The notes under the pieces: generated by a model
The model's input: only the letters and a program-made list of their open reading frames with translations
Database searches by the model: none
What the model was told of the DNA's origin: nothing
Translations under genes and position numbers: made by a program
Source of the DNA: Blastobasis lacticolella
Taxonomy: Eukaryota > Arthropoda > Insecta > Lepidoptera > Blastobasidae
Direction of reading: 5' to 3'
DNA: 64,000 nucleotides
Assembly (NCBI GenBank): GCA_905147135.1
Contig: LR990053.1
Location: 15,884,501 to 15,948,500, forward strand
Part shown: one piece after another, positions 7,993 through 19,842 of the stretch
How positions within the stretch are numbered: the first letter of the stretch is position 1
How the letters are laid out: every line of letters begins with the position of its first letter

Positions 7993-10100
7993 AGGTAAGT
8001 ACGTACACAAAGCTATCAAACCATAAGTACCTACACCAAGTTGAAATACGATTGTAGCAAAAATATCATCGGATTACTCAATCAAGATCATTATGAAACT
8101 GAATCTACATGCTGTTGAAACTAGGTAGGTGCTTCATGAACTTCATGGGGAACTCCTCCATTTCGACATCATACCTGACCATCATGACCATTCTTGACCA
8201 ACATGAATAAACTTATTTAGGTATACACTACCCCGACCTGTTTTAATTAGACAAAATTTTAAATCGACATAGATACTTATTACTGTGTTTAGCTTCCTAC
8301 CATTGTTTCTAATTTTCGCAAAATAAATTTACTGCTTTGTGGCTCTACAAACCTATAGCTAGGTTTAAGACATTTCTATATACAAAGTAACTACATATAA
8401 AATTGTTTTTATCTTAAAACATTTAGAATGTACTTTTCATGTTTTATACTTTTTAATGTAGAAATAATTATTATTTTCTAATACATAAGTAATAAGAACA
8501 ATTCGAACTATTTTCTGTAATCCATAAATGGGCTGCAACAATGTTATCAATAAAGTACCTATCTGTATCTGTTTACATAGATACTCGTAATTCCTTCTTC
8601 ATTTGTATCTTTTTGTACCTACTATCACGTTACATAATATTGTTGTTGTTTGCTTGTTGTCTCCTATTGAATATCGTCAGAAATGTCGACAATGAAGGGA
8701 TATACGAATCAGTTTCCAAATGAATGTCTTTGTCCTCTTGTAAGTTTTGCAAATGAGGATTAATGAATTAAGAAATATCTCAATATACGTGGTACACACG
8801 TATTATTTAGGTATATGATAGGTCGATAATATATATTTTTTATTGTACGCAGTGTCAAGCGAGCAGACAAGCCCCTGATGGTTGCTGGACGCTGATAGCT
8901 GCTGGTCTGTATGTAATAAAAATGCGGAACTGCAGGACCGGAGGACTTTATACCTAAGTAGGTATTATAAGTCTAACCTGTTGGTGCTCTCTTGTAATCC
9001 ATATACTGAGAAATAAATGAAAGTAGAGAGTATAAAGGAGTTTCAGTAGTTCTATCAAAAATTGCGGGCTACTAACGAGAAACAAAAGTATTAGTAGGTC
9101 CGCCTGGGCAAATCGAACGCATTCAACGTCTCCAAAAACTTCTCACAAAATATTATAATTTATCGAAACGCCCTACTTTAATTCCCCCATAAAATATCCG
9201 ACGCCATATTGAAAAAAAATATAACCGTCTCCAAGGAGTTGCGACTGCATTCACTGCATTGCAGACCGGTGCAACGGAACAGCTGCTTCGCACTGTATAG
9301 AAAGCTTGGTGAGAACCCAACATAATAGCGAGGCCAAGGCACCATACGCCCGATGCCTGAGACTCGAAATTCGCATTGCAAAAAGGAAGAAATTGGGGGA
9401 CCAAAAATTCGTGGGAAAACTGATTCGATTGTTCTCAAACGGTGTTTTGATGGGAGTGTTTTTATTAAAATTAGTCGGTCGATGGTCGATCGAGTGTTGT
9501 TTTGAGCACCTTTTTGAACGGTTGTTGTAACTATCACTAAAGTAGGTACAAGGTACAAGGAGTAAGAGCACTAATTACCTAAGTGTTATAGGTAAAGTAG
9601 TGTCTTCTTGCAAACTAGGTACTGTCTACAAACTGCACTACCTATGGATGAGATGACGTAGTTACACTTAGGTAGGTAGGTACTTGTGTTAAGTAGTCTG
9701 CCGTGAGTCTGAGTGGAATCGATGTGTTTTACTTTACTTTCCTTTAAGTAACTGTTTATGTACTTCATTGAGAGCTACGTTGTAGGTAAGCAATTTACTC
9801 AAAGTTCATTAAAAGGTTACAATGATACCTACTTAAGTAATAAAAAAAAACTTGTCCACTGAGCCCCCGCCGTTTGCTGGCTGAGTGGGCATAGGTAAGT
9901 ACTAGACCTTAATAATTTCAAGGACACTGCCTAGAGTCCTAGACGTTATATTTACTTATAGGCCCTTTTCCATTGTTTACTTTACCACTTACATAAGTAC
10001 CTACACATGAATTGGTCTTTAGAATTACAGTTTGGCGTTATTCATTTTATTACCTACGTCGTCCTACTTATTTAAAATAAATACATCACTTGCTTATTAT
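7993..10100. other. intergenic stretch, no gene recognised
   Basis: AT-rich sequence with many TAGGTA/GTACCT words (for example the short (TAGG)n around 9670-9682). A possible decayed repeat lies at about 8845-9000 (AGCGAGCAGACAAGCCCCTG). Open frames at 9178-9571 on the minus strand overlap one another, carry no recognisable domain, and look like chance. Confidence 0.4.
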
Positions 10101-10104
10101 TAAC

Positions 10105-10160
10105 TAGTTTATGCCCGCGACTTCGTCTGCCGATAAGAAGTTTATCTTGTTGTCTTTCCT
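10105..10160 (+). repeat. LINE 5'-end fragment (CCCGCGACTTCGTCTGC family)
   Basis: ACTAGTTTATGCCCGCGACT followed by TCGTCTGCC is the leading motif of a very common lepidopteran dispersed repeat. It is also present at 13578, 14879 and 17534. Confidence 0.6.
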
Positions 10161-11370
10161 TAAAGCTCTAAACCTCTTGGTCTTACAGTCTTAGGAAAGC
10201 GGTTTAGCCGTGAAATCATAACAGAAACACAGATATAAATAATAACAATATATATAATGATAAAAGAATTGTGTATTGGAATGGCAGTATGTAATAAACA
10301 TTTAATTACACAATATAATGTGGCGCCTGCCGCCATTGCCTTAGCAACGTCATTATTAGCTACAGCAACGGCATAATTCCCACAGGCTCCCAAGTTAAGC
10401 TATTGTGCCCCGAACTCAGCACAACAGCTGTTTGACAACAGCGCGCGTAAGCATGCAAAGTAGGTGAGTACCTACTTGGTACTTAGCCGGGCAGAATTAG
10501 CGCAAAGGTCGTCGAACTCTACAGCTGTTGAGATCCACCCTGTAAGGGCCCGGGCGTCCCGAGGTCCCTTCCCGGCCGGAATTCGCTAACACTGTCTCTT
10601 TCCCACCAAGTTGGAACAGCTTTGAGAATTCGAATTTAGAATTCGCAAGTTTTCGTTTCCTTTCTTGCAAATTTGGCGGTTTTCATCACGCCCGTGGTAG
10701 GTAGGTATAGCTACATAAATACCTAAACGCTTTTTCCTAGTAAGGATAGTCAAACATAAAGAAAATATTTGACCCTTTGCTGTACTTACATTAGATACTG
10801 TTGATTAGATACAATAGGTACCAAGATACTGTTGATTTCTTTTTCAAAATAACACTCTTTTGTTTAAGAAAGTACCTACTATCTTTTGATAGGTATTTAG
10901 AGGCTTTTATTAGGTACCCAGTAGCTCTTCCCCGCGTTTTTCTCAAACGCGCGATCAGGACTTCTGTAAACATTTAACTATGACACTCAAAAATAGTGTA
11001 GCGCAGTGTTAGTAAAAGAATTATCGATATCAGTTCTGTGGTTTCGTAAATTACCTATCCGCAACATTCAAACAAACTTACAAACTTTTCCAGTTTCGAC
11101 AATTATATTATTGCAGTAATAAATAAACGTAAATGTCCCAATTGGCACCCGAGACTATACCACCAGTGTCAGGGTCCCCAGCGGACGACTTGGGTCTACC
11201 TACAGTTCCATTAAATTGAACTACAATTCAAGCAAGCAACGTCAACTTTTTTAATTTTTTTTCAAAATAATCACTTTAAAAAAGAAAACTGGCAAGATAA
11301 CTTTGCATTGCCACGTTGCGTTGCAATAAAAAATAACTAAAGCTATTGTGGTCTTCGTTCTGTTTTAAAA
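10161..11370. other. intergenic stretch, nothing recognised
   Basis: No conserved coding frame and no clear repeat boundary. GTAGGTA-type words and a moderately GC-rich patch near 10490-10590 are all that stand out. Confidence 0.35.
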
Positions 11371-11371
11371 A

Positions 11372-12260
11372 GTTTTCTACTTTATCCCCTTTTCACTACA
11401 GAAATTCTCGCTATAGAATGCTCAATAAATATGGACTTTTGGTGTAGCGACACTTTATTTTCCAGTGCGATAAAGGACTTCGAAATTCTAGCACCGAATG
11501 CCTCGTAGGTTCGCAAAGGCTCACAATTAACTAGGCAATGTAACAATTCCATGGAACTAGGCACTGGTCTGTGCCAAAAAAGTTCTAGAACTAAGATTAG
11601 GAAAAGGAAAAATTGACTTACACTCGCAGGCAACATGTTCTATTCCATAGGCTTCGATTCTGGTACGGAAATCGTCTCAGTTGCAGTAACATTACAATTG
11701 CATCGCATGTCAAACGTGCGATTGTTATTCATATGACCGATGTTGAGTTGCAACTTTCATGTGTTCGAACTTTTCGTTTTCTGGTACTTTAGTTGCATTA
11801 TGGTTTTATAAATTACTAAGTTGCATCTTTCTTAGTTGTCAAACTGCCTTCAATTCTGTCAACGAAAACGTGTCAAAGGTCGAACAATGATTTAACTGCA
11901 ATTTAACTGTGATGATGCTGGGACTGACTCGATACCTCGACGTAGTTATAGTAACATCACAGTTACATTGCAACGTAATAACAACTGCATTGCACACCAG
12001 AATCGGTACCCAGGACATCTGGAACCTAAGGAGAGCGGATGCGGTATCGGTCTTTGAGGTACCTGTAGACATGCCTTTTGAAGAACCCCATGTTGTAGTG
12101 CAGAGGAAAGACTTCGGGAGGGAAGGAGCTCATTCCACATCTTACATATGCGTGCTAAAAGGCTCGTAATGCCCTTACGTTAATTGGTTGCCAGGCATCA
12201 AGATGGTGTGGATGAAATCTATCCCATCGTCGGAGGGTGCGGTGGCGGAAAAGTGACGGT
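11372..12260. repeat. mixed LINE debris, including an inverted low-complexity part
   Basis: ACACTCGCAGGCAACATGTTC at 11621-11641 matches the CR1-like tail at 16840 (minus-strand sense LPASV). The segment 12040-12170 (AGGAGAGCGGATGCGGTATC, GGAAGGAGCTCATTCCACAT) resembles another lepidopteran LINE untranslated part. Between them are many CAATTGCAT/GTTGCAAC words on both strands. The structure is too decayed to delimit individual elements. Confidence 0.4.
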
Positions 12261-12344
12261 GGCACCATGTTAAACAGTTCTTTCAGTTCCCAATAACGCG
12301 ACGCTCAAAACCTGCACATTTTTATAAAGCACAATCAAACATCT

Positions 12345-12435
12345 GCACTAAAAGATACATATCACGCACACACACCCACCTACACTATCACACAGACACA
12401 TACATACACACACACGTACACATGCATACATTCAG
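12345..12435. repeat. (CA)n-rich microsatellite
   Basis: Imperfect CACACA/TACACA array with interruptions, densest at 12364-12430. Confidence 0.85.
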
Positions 12436-12644
12436 TTAAATATTATTTTCTTTTTTACTGTTTTTTGTTTTGTATTATTTTTAACTTAGTATAAATCAAG
12501 GTTACTCGACCACTGTTCGCGTTAGGACACTAGCCCTTAAGTCACAATTGTATTGCGTAGTTTAAGGTTTAGGGCCTCATGGTATAGAGCAAACCTTATT
12601 GAATAAAGAACATTATTTATTTATTTATTATTTATTTGGAGCAT

Positions 12645-12905
12645 TACCCGCTGTACAGACGGTAGAGAACACATATAGAGTTAACCTCTCTGGAGGCTAG
12701 GGGATCTAGCTAGACCATCCGCGAGAAGACGAATAGCCCGACGTTCAATGGAATTAAGTGAAAGAAGTTGATATTGGGGACAATGGGGAGCACCAACCTT
12801 GGATGAGGTGGGAGCTGTATTTAGATACTCCATATGGGGACGAACTTTGTTCAGCAAAAGTCGATGCCCCTGTGTAAAGCACTGTTTGTTTTTATTAAAC
12901 ACCCC
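12645..12905 (-). repeat. LINE reverse-transcriptase C-terminal remnant (CR1/jockey-like)
   Basis: Minus-strand translation gives NKVRPHMEYLNTAPTSSKVG, then APHCPQYQLLSLNSIERRAI. This is the VRPHMEY...AP.YQL..L..IQRRA block found after the reverse-transcriptase core of CR1/jockey-type LINEs. It is a pseudogene fragment. Confidence 0.75.
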
Positions 12906-13053
12906 ACATCAAATCAAACAACCACCCATTACAGTCATAGACCACTGCTAGGCTTAGAGCCTCCTCCACACTGTTGAAGAGTATTGCCGTAATCACCATG
13001 CTCAACAAAAAATGCTGCTGCTCATTTTCTGATTCAATACATATTATTAAAAA

Positions 13054-13221
13054 AAGTCCCACGCCGCGTCGGTCTGCCTGTCCGCGATAAACTCAAAACT
13101 ACTGAACGGATTTTCATGCAGTTTTCACCAATGGATAGAGTGATTCATGTTAAAGGTTTAGGTGTACGATTTGTTAAAGTTACCACACGTGCGAAGCCGG
13201 GGAGGGTCGCTAACTCACTAG
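13054..13221 (+). repeat. dispersed repeat ending GAAGCCGGG...CTAG (AAACTACTGAACGG family)
   Basis: CCACGCCGCGTCGGTCTGCC, AAACTACTGAACGGATTTTC, GATAGAGTGATTCATG, GGTTTAGGTGTACGATTTG and CGTGCGAAGCCGGGGAGGGT, in that order. Related copies lie at 26601 and 39227. It ends near CACTAG. The element class (LINE end or Helitron-like) cannot be settled from the window. Confidence 0.7.
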
Positions 13222-13577
13222 TTGTGATTTGAATCAAAGCTTTTATTTAATCTTTAAATAAAACCATGCAGCTCTAGGCCCTGTTTAAATAAAAATATAT
13301 ATCATCTGCCGATATTATCTGCATTATTCTCGGATCGCTGTATGAAATAAAAAACTTGGGCGGAATTGTATAAAGGGACATGAATGCATTTTGTCGATTT
13401 CTCCTTTCTGAATGTACGCGCATATTGAGACCAATGTCGGCACTATTGGGGTGACAATGCGTTACTGTAATTTTAATTTCAGGATTCGTAATAAAATTAA
13501 TACTAAAGAAAAAATAATATTATGAGATATTGTGAGCGAAAGCTTGTTGATAATGTAAATATTATCAAATACGCTTT

Positions 13578-13900
13578 TTAGCTCGAGACTTCGTCTGCGA
13601 TCATATCAGGTTGAGTAAACTGTGTATCCCATACAAAATACCCCGGAATGACGACGGTCACGTGTGAATTTTAAAAATCCTTTATTAGCGCATACACAAG
13701 CCAGACCAGCTATAAACGAAAAATGCTATCTTACAACCTTTATTTTTTTACTTCACAACCTTAAAATAATCGTTTTCTACACCCAATTTCACCCCCTCAG
13801 GTATGAATTTTTGAAGTGTTAGGTCACATTTTTCATTATTTGTAGTACAAAGTATGTCTACCTGCAGTTTCAAGCAAATGCAAGGCCCCGAATGACGGCA
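13578..13900 (+). repeat. dispersed repeat (ACTTCGTCTGC family) with long 3' body
   Basis: GCTCGAGACTTCGTCTGCG opens the element. TATCCCATACAAAATACCCC, CACCCCCTCAGGTATGAATT and similar tracts follow. It adjoins a reverse-transcriptase remnant at 13895. Confidence 0.45.
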
Positions 13901-14015
13901 GTCATCTGCGACCCTAAAATCCCGATTAAGCTCAAGAGGCTTATATACAAGAGCATAATTAGGTCTGTGATACTCTGTGGCTGTGAAACCTGGCCGTGGC
14001 TGACGAAGCACGTCC
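13895..14015 (+). repeat. RTE-like reverse-transcriptase remnant
   Basis: Plus-strand translation AVICDPKIPIKLKRLIYKSI, then IRSVILCGCETWPWLTKH, corresponds to the IP..LK..IYK...RPV.LYGCE.W..TK.H block at the C-terminal side of RTE-type reverse transcriptases. A fragment of about 40 codons only. Confidence 0.75.
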
Positions 14016-14024
14016 GCGAATGCC

Positions 14025-14120
14025 CCTGGCATTGCAAACATCCATATGCTGCGGTGACTGCTTACCATCAGGCAGGCCATAAGCTTGTTTGCCACCTTAG
14101 TGGTATAAAATAAATGTACA
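14025..14120 (+). repeat. LINE 3'-end fragment (plus-strand copy)
   Basis: CATTGCAAACATCCATATGC, GGTGACTGCTTACCATCAGG and CTTGTTTGCCACCTTAGTGG lead into an A-rich end. It is the reverse complement of the fragments at 3716 and 57295. Confidence 0.65.
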
Positions 14121-14689
14121 AGATAATATCTCCATTTCTTACTCTGTCGGGGTTCACATATCACGGAAGTGGTACGAGCAATGGACGGGTCCATTCGCTC
14201 GGGAACTGCGTAGTGCGATAGACGAAACGATGTGCTTTTTTTTAAAGAAATGTAAAAAATAATAAAAAGTAGTGTCAATTAGATGTTGTTATATTTTTGA
14301 GTAAAAGAAACTTATTTCTTATAGAAGTCGCGAGCGAATGGTAGTCCAGACTTGCTTACATTGTAAACAAACCCACACATATAAAAGAATGGGTTTTATA
14401 CGATACCTTTAAAAGCTTTATTTACAACGTGATCGGGCTCCTTTAGCTTCTCAAAGGTGCAATTTAGAGTTGTAAATGCAAATTTTTTTTCATTTCTAAT
14501 TTAAGAATCTCTAATTTTTCTGAAAATTTAACTTTAAACTAATAACACTTTCGTCTTCGTTAGCCGCTGCTAATGTAGCGTTTAAAAATCGGTGACTTAC
14601 TTTGAGTTTATTCATTGCAAATAAATACACAAACAAGTTATCTTTTATCTGTAACTATACTTAACTTACATAAAATATTATTCTTTGTT

Positions 14690-14885
14690 TCTCTACTACT
14701 ATTATAAGATGTGATTGTTTGTAATGAATACACTCAAAAACTATTGGACTAATTTTTAAAATTATTTCACTAATTAATAGAATGCTACGTTATCACTGAG
14801 TAATGTATTCTACTTTAAATCCCGGGAAAATAAGTTCCCGGTTGAAAGCCGCAGAGAACGCCCAGTATTATTATTTAGTAGCTAG
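14690..14885 (+). repeat. lepidopteran dispersed repeat (CTCAAAAACTATTGGACT family)
   Basis: CTACTACTATTATAAGATGT, TTTGTAATGAATACACTCAA, AAACTATTGGACTAATTTTT and CCCGGGAAAATAAGTTCCCG occur in the order typical of this widespread family. It ends where the 14879 element begins. Confidence 0.6.
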
Positions 14886-15165
14886 CTTTTGCCCGCGACT
14901 TCGTCTGCTTGGAATTACTTAGTTAATTTACACTTTAATTTACATTTTAATAACAGTTTAGCTTTTGACCGAGATCGGTTTTAAATGACCTCCGTATTGT
15001 ATGACCGCTAGTACTAGTTCGAGGTCAAGCTGGATCTCCGGTTCGACTTACCTGAACTAGATGAAACATGGCTTAGATTGTACTACCAAACTGTCAATAC
15101 CTATTCAAAATCCGTTCAGCAGTTTTTGCGTGATGCACGAACAGACATAAAAAAAAATTTGGTTG
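14879..15165 (+). repeat. dispersed repeat (CCCGCGACTTCGTCTGC family), fairly complete
   Basis: TAGCTTTTGCCCGCGACTTC opens it. A body containing CAAGCTGGATCTCCGGTTCG follows, then AATCCGTTCAGCAGTTTTTG and CACGAACAGACATAAAAAAA with an A-rich tail, as in a LINE/SINE 3' end. The 5'-3' order supports one element on the plus strand. Confidence 0.6.
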
Positions 15166-15984
15166 GAACTATAATACGTATAGTATTTATATATGATAAT
15201 TAGATACGTCTCAAAATCCTATCCCGACATTTTTTTCTGAAATATCTTTAATGTACAGACGCAGCTTTTTCACAATTAATAATAGTATAGATATTTAATA
15301 TTATATAATAATATCTATCTACACCCATTTGACCGACGTAACCTTTCCGCACTTCCCCGCGCCGCATGGCCGCCCTACACCTCGCCGTCTCAAGTTTAAG
15401 AATAAGTACACGGCGCGACTACAATAAGTACGCAGGTAGACCGACCCGAGATTTTTTTCCCGGCTTATACCGGGAACATCTGCCGGTCGACAGATGCGCT
15501 ATTATCCCGTTCAGAGACTGTGAGTGCGTGTTTTTTTCGCCATTTACTCCAGACCTTTTGATCATCATTCCGTTGTTCGTAAGACGGATGTGTTTGTCTC
15601 TGGCTCTGGGGCAAAGAATCGATTTCGGGGACCGTCTCGGATAGTTTCCGCTCGCCAGCGATTTCCGTTCGCTTTGTGCAAGTTTGGGTATTTGCATTTA
15701 AGGCGCGACGTTTGTATGTCGCTCTGTCTTTATGTGTATTAGCTGTAAGTTCGGCTTTTCTGCCTGGTACGTATAGCGCCTTATCTATTTCGGCCGACAA
15801 GCCACAACAACAATGGTTGTTTGTGCTTGCATTTTGACCCCCGACGAAAATGAGGGGTGTTCTCTCTCTATGCCATTTATATGCCACTTCGGATACCACT
15901 ACTGGAAATAAAATACTGATATCCCGACTTTCCAATTTCGCCTTTCGTTAACCGTCTTTATTCAATTCGTTCTAACGCGGATAA
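15166..15984. other. intergenic stretch, no gene recognised
   Basis: The overlapping opposite-strand frames at 15366-15935 have no domain or conserved motif and look like mutual shadows in GC-rich DNA. No repeat is recognised. Confidence 0.35.
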
Positions 15985-16338
15985 CGTCATCATCTTGGCG
16001 GTAACTTCCCGGTTCTGCTCACGCGCACGAGGGTCCGGGATCCGCCGTGAGCATGAGCCAGGATGTGGCAAATCAGATATTTACAGTGGAGCGACAGCCA
16101 TCTGACCTCCCTTACCCTGCTACCAGGCGAAACTGACAAGATTGGATTATGGATACACATTTAGTCACCTGACTGTGCAGATTCAATCACGACGTTATCC
16201 CTCACCGTAAGAGCATCGGTTAGCATTCAACTAATGTACATTACTTAGAAAAGAGTCATTGCTACATGGCAGCACTGGGATTCTAACCCGGTACCTCTCG
16301 CTTACGTATTGGATACCTTAACCACTCGGCCACGGACT
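15985..16338 (-). repeat. SINE-2: complete tRNA-derived SINE with GAT-repeat tail (~355 bp)
   Basis: On the minus strand the element starts GTCCGTGGCCGAGTGGTTAA, a Ser/Leu-type tRNA A-box. AATACGTAAGCGAGAGGTAC follows, then a B-box-like GGGTTAGAATCCC, the body GCCATGTAGCAATGACTCTT and ACCGGGAAGTTACCGCCAAG, and a GATGATGAC tail. A- and B-boxes are the internal RNA polymerase III promoter. It lacks a normal acceptor stem and is not a functional tRNA. It is the most complete of several copies in the window. Confidence 0.8.
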
Positions 16339-16669
16339 CTCCGGGACAGAGACCACATTGTTGCATTGATACGCTACGGTCCTGAAACCTTTTCACTCCT
16401 TCCACATCAACCTTCTAACGCATTGCATCGTCCACAGAAAACATAATAATCGTCGACTTGGCACTCTAGACCAGAGCTTTCAAGTATACCATCAACTTGA
16501 TCGTGGTACGTACGCATCAGTCTTGCCTTTTCAACGCTAGCAATGGTCTCCAGACCCCGGTTTCTGCCATGATCCACTTCGTCCAGTCCTCAACATCCTG
16601 GCGTCATAAACCGTTGACTCTTGCATCCGATCGCATCAATCTATCGCATCATAGGCCTCCCTAGGGACT

Positions 16670-17005
16670 TCTTTCCTGATATCAGCAGCTTCTTTTTTAT
16701 TATTAGACTAGCCAGTCATTTGACAGCCATCTCATCTGGTGGTAAGTGACGATGCGGCCGAAGATGGAGCATGCCTGTCTAGGAACAGCCTATTCACTCT
16801 AGCCTTGAAGGCGTCCAGATTAAAGTAATCAGGGAACACACTCGCAGGCAACGTGTTCCATTCCCAACTCACCAAGTCAGCGTTTACTTTGCCCACTCCT
16901 CGACTACCTCGCGTCATAGGCCTCTCTCGAGACCTCTTTCCTGATACAGGCAGGTTTATCCATTCCCACGTATCCTTAGGGCTTACACAGGACGTGACCA
17001 AACCA
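16670..17005 (-). repeat. CR1-like LINE 3' end: ORF2 C-terminus, 3' UTR and tail
   Basis: Minus-strand reading gives [20 protein letters not shown], then [11 protein letters not shown]. This is the W..LP..VFP..YNL..FK.RVN..L C-terminus of CR1/jockey-type elements. A stop, a 3' UTR with CACTTACCACC, and an A-rich tail at the left end follow. Upstream, 16620-16690 repeats GCATCATAGGCCTCCCTAGG, close to CGTCATAGGCCTCTCTCGAG at 16912, so two fragments may be stacked. Confidence 0.75.
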
Positions 17006-17225
17006 GACCGACTTCTATATCTACGCTATTTCCGAGAGCTGTGACCTTTGGGCTTTGACTCGGATGCTTTCGGCTATCGTTTCTGTTCTGCGCTCATTAG
17101 GCCAGTGATTCATAGGAATCGAACAAATACTTCTACAAATTAAATTTGATAGGTACCTATTTCCCAATATACGTATGTAGGTACTATGCGTAACGATAAG
17201 ATGAAGATGTGGTTAAGATATCCCA

Positions 17226-17503
17226 AGAGAGAGGTACCGGGCTCGAAACACACTGCTGCCATGTACTAATGACTCTTTGGTCTTACGGTAAGGGAAAATA
17301 TCGCGATGAAACCTGCACATTCAGGCGATGAATGTATAACCATGATCCAATCCGGTCAGCCTCCCTGGTGGCAGGATCATGTAGGTCAGATAATGTCTGT
17401 AATTACCTGATCTGCCAAATCCCGGATGATGGTCAAGATGGACCCTGGACACCACGTGCGCGAGAGCGCAACCGGGACATTAACACCAAGATGATGATGA
17501 ACT
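17226..17503 (+). repeat. SINE-2, 5'-truncated copy with GATGATGAT tail
   Basis: It begins inside the tRNA head (GAGAGAGGTACCGGGCTCGA). CTGCTGCCATGTACTAATGA, GGTCAGCCTCCCTGGTGGCA and GCGCGAGAGCGCAACCGGGA follow, ending CCAAGATGATGATGA. Confidence 0.7.
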
Positions 17504-17529
17504 TGTATGTATGACTCTGAGGAATATTA

Positions 17530-17610
17530 AGAACTAGTGTTTGCCCGCGACGTCGCATCATTAGCCGTGGACCAGTTTTACCGTGTCCAGTCCCGCTTGC
17601 GGCTTTCAAT
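17530..17610 (+). repeat. short copy of the CCCGCGACTTCGTC family
   Basis: AACTAGTGTTTGCCCGCGACGTCG resembles the element starts at 10105 and 14879, and is then lost in unrelated sequence. Confidence 0.4.
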
Positions 17611-17654
17611 GTGGTGTGATGTGTTGTGGATCTAAAGTAATATTTCACATAAGC

Positions 17655-17850
17655 CGCTTACCCTAGTCCACTGCTGGACTAGACCTCCCCCAATGCAGCC
17701 TGCCATCGCCTTTGCACATCCAGCACCCACCTGAAGGCGCATGCAAGTCATCACTCCATCTGACAGTAGGGCGTCCCACACTACATTTGCCGAGTCGCCG
17801 CCATCTCTAGTCGACAACTCGTTTACCCCATCGACTGTCGAATGTCGGAT
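17655..17850 (-). repeat. non-LTR retrotransposon ORF2 tail, second copy
   Basis: GTCCACTGCTGGACTAGACC on the plus strand, with CACCTGAAGGCGCATGCAAG and CATCACTCCATCTGACAGTA, mirrors 900-1125. On the minus strand the decayed VQQW tail can be read near the left end. It is more diverged than the first copy. Confidence 0.65.
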
Positions 17851-18502
17851 AACATCATCAACAAAACAGGGGTGTTATAAGCTTGACATGTGTATCTGTA
17901 GCTCGCTGTGTATGTGTAGAGTTGTGTGTCTGCTGTGTATTGTAGCTCCCGAACGTTTGCGATACGGGTTTTCGACAAAGGCAATTCAACGAGACGGTTC
18001 TTAGCTTAGCTTCAGTAGTTCGGTTCAATAGTTTACAAAATTAATTGAGTATGTAAGTATATTATGTAAACTTGGTCGGGGGTTTTCCAACGGTTTCTTG
18101 TAGATTAGGGTAGGTTAGGTTAGACGTGATAGTATAGACGTGTTCAAAATTTCAAGCCTGTCCCAAAAATAGTTTATTCAGTAACAAGTGGGTTAAGAAG
18201 ATTACACGAAATAGAGGCAAGAACTATGAGTGCGTTCTATGGCTAAAGTGCTACACCCACTTTCAGTGCCTAAACTTACCTGACTTGCGGTCAAAACTAG
18301 AAATAATTGTCGCCATTTTCAAATGTCGTTTTGTTGTCAAAAACGACGCCGACACTGTAGGCAAAAGTTTGTGGCAATGCTTAACGTTTGAAATAATTTA
18401 TGATGTCGTGTATTGTGACTTTGAAATCCCTCACGCCCGCCTACAATCTCAGAGCAGCCTTTTTTAGAGATTTCCATTGGGCTGATCAGAGAGATTCCAC
18501 TG

Positions 18503-18728
18503 AGGACCTAAATGGGTCAGTTGGTTAATGTGCCGGTCTGCCACGCAGAGGTCCCGGTTTCGATTCCCGGTCGGGCAGAAATTGAAATGATGAAATTTAA
18601 TTTCTGTTACGGGTCTGGGTGTTCTATGTATAATTAGTATGTTTTTAAAAGTATTTATGTAGTTTATCAGTTATCTAGCACCTATAACACAAGCTTTGCT
18701 TACTTTGGGGCTAGATGGCACTGCAAGC
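18503..18728 (+). repeat. SINE-1: tRNA-Gly-like headed SINE (~225 bp)
   Basis: The head GGTCAGTTGGTTAATGTGCC, TCTGCCACGCAGAGG and GGTTTCGATTCCCGGTCGGG has A- and B-box polymerase III promoter elements and a Gly(GCC)-like anticodon region. The body AGAAATTGAAATGATGAAAT and GTTACGGGTCTGGGTGTTC follows, and the 3' end is TATCTAGCACCTATAACACA, AGCTTTGCTTACTTTGGGGC, TAGATGGC. It cannot be a working tRNA, because the 5' and 3' acceptor strands do not pair. Confidence 0.8.
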
Positions 18729-18744
18729 ATATTTATTTATTTTG

Positions 18745-19842
18745 TAACATCTGACTAGAACTCACTTATGCCCGATGGCACTAAACTTAGGCAACTCAAG
18801 GTGGCGCTTGATATTTCTAAAGTCGCTTCCGCGTCCCGTCTGTGCCCTGTCATCGTCTTACGTCTTTTCTGTGTAGCTAGCCGCTAAGCCGTCACAAAAT
18901 CAGTATCATAAAGTTAGGAGTGACAGCAAATTTAATATTCCATTATTTTAATTTTATTTTATTTTATCTTCTTCGGAAAACAAACAGTACTTAATAGCTA
19001 AATAGAATCAGTACAAAGAGTCTATCGACCATTTACATGTTTCCGCATATTAAAGTCTACATAATAAACAACTGCTGTGTGTGCAACTACAAGTGTAATC
19101 GGGCATTCGATTTTGACCTTTTCGCAAAAATGCCTTACTGACTCCCTAAAGCACCACCCAATCCACTTCCTAGCTTAAAGCGATACCTAACGGCGACAGT
19201 TATTTCCTAGAAATTATTATTAATTATTATTATTATATTATTGTTATTTGGTGAAGCGAATTTTCGTGTTACGCACATCCTAAGTATTTGGCCATCTGAT
19301 TTAGGGGATTCCTATGTTTAGTTAAAACGGGCATAAAAGTCATTATCAAGTACTTAGCCAGCGACAACTACTGTTAGAATTTAAGTAGGTATAGTATTAT
19401 ATTATTTATAATATATTTACCATTGATAAATCAGTCTGACCCTTGACCTGCGGCTTTATTCCTGTTAACATTTCTTCGAACTAATTATCAAAAAAATATT
19501 ACCTACTTACGCCTTATCAAATTCCGTTTCCGATCTTCTTGTTAACGATGTCGTAGGTACAATTAACTTCCTACGTATTTACAATGTAGATATTTGTAAT
19601 AAATTATCCTTACTTATTCCTTACGAGAAACATGTCCATCAATTTTCTTTTTAACGATAGGCAGAGGAAGATTACCTTTCATGAGATATTTCATGGACCA
19701 ATAACCTTTCTAGGCGTTTTCGATTCGTCGTGCAACTTCTAAATTGTCCCTCGCCTGGAAAGAAAATAATTGGCCCAGATAAAGGTACTCGTGGACGTAT
19801 TCAATCTCTTCGCCAATATCTAAATAAGTATATAAAAATAAA
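18745..19842. other. intergenic stretch, nothing recognised
   Basis: AT-rich sequence with short simple repeats such as TATTTTATTTTATTTTATC at 18953-18970 and ATTATTATTAATTATTATTA around 19214. No coding frame. Confidence 0.35.

Noticed and set aside
9178..9571. Two overlapping minus-strand frames of 106 and 126 codons
   Set aside because: Different frames over the same bases, AT-rich composition, no motif or splice signal.
13748..14278. 176-codon minus-strand open frame
   Set aside because: It runs antisense across an RTE remnant (13895-14015) and a LINE tail (14025-14120) and has no recognisable domain.
15366..15935. Opposite-strand frames around 15.4-15.9 kb
   Set aside because: Mutual shadows with no family resemblance and no splice support.
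16265..16338. Ser/Leu-like tRNA gene on the minus strand
   Set aside because: Imperfect B-box, no acceptor stem, repeated in the window with the same downstream body. SINE head.
18503..18580. Gly-like tRNA gene
   Set aside because: A- and B-boxes are present but the acceptor strands do not pair, and the same sequence recurs with a fixed 3' body, so it is a SINE head.
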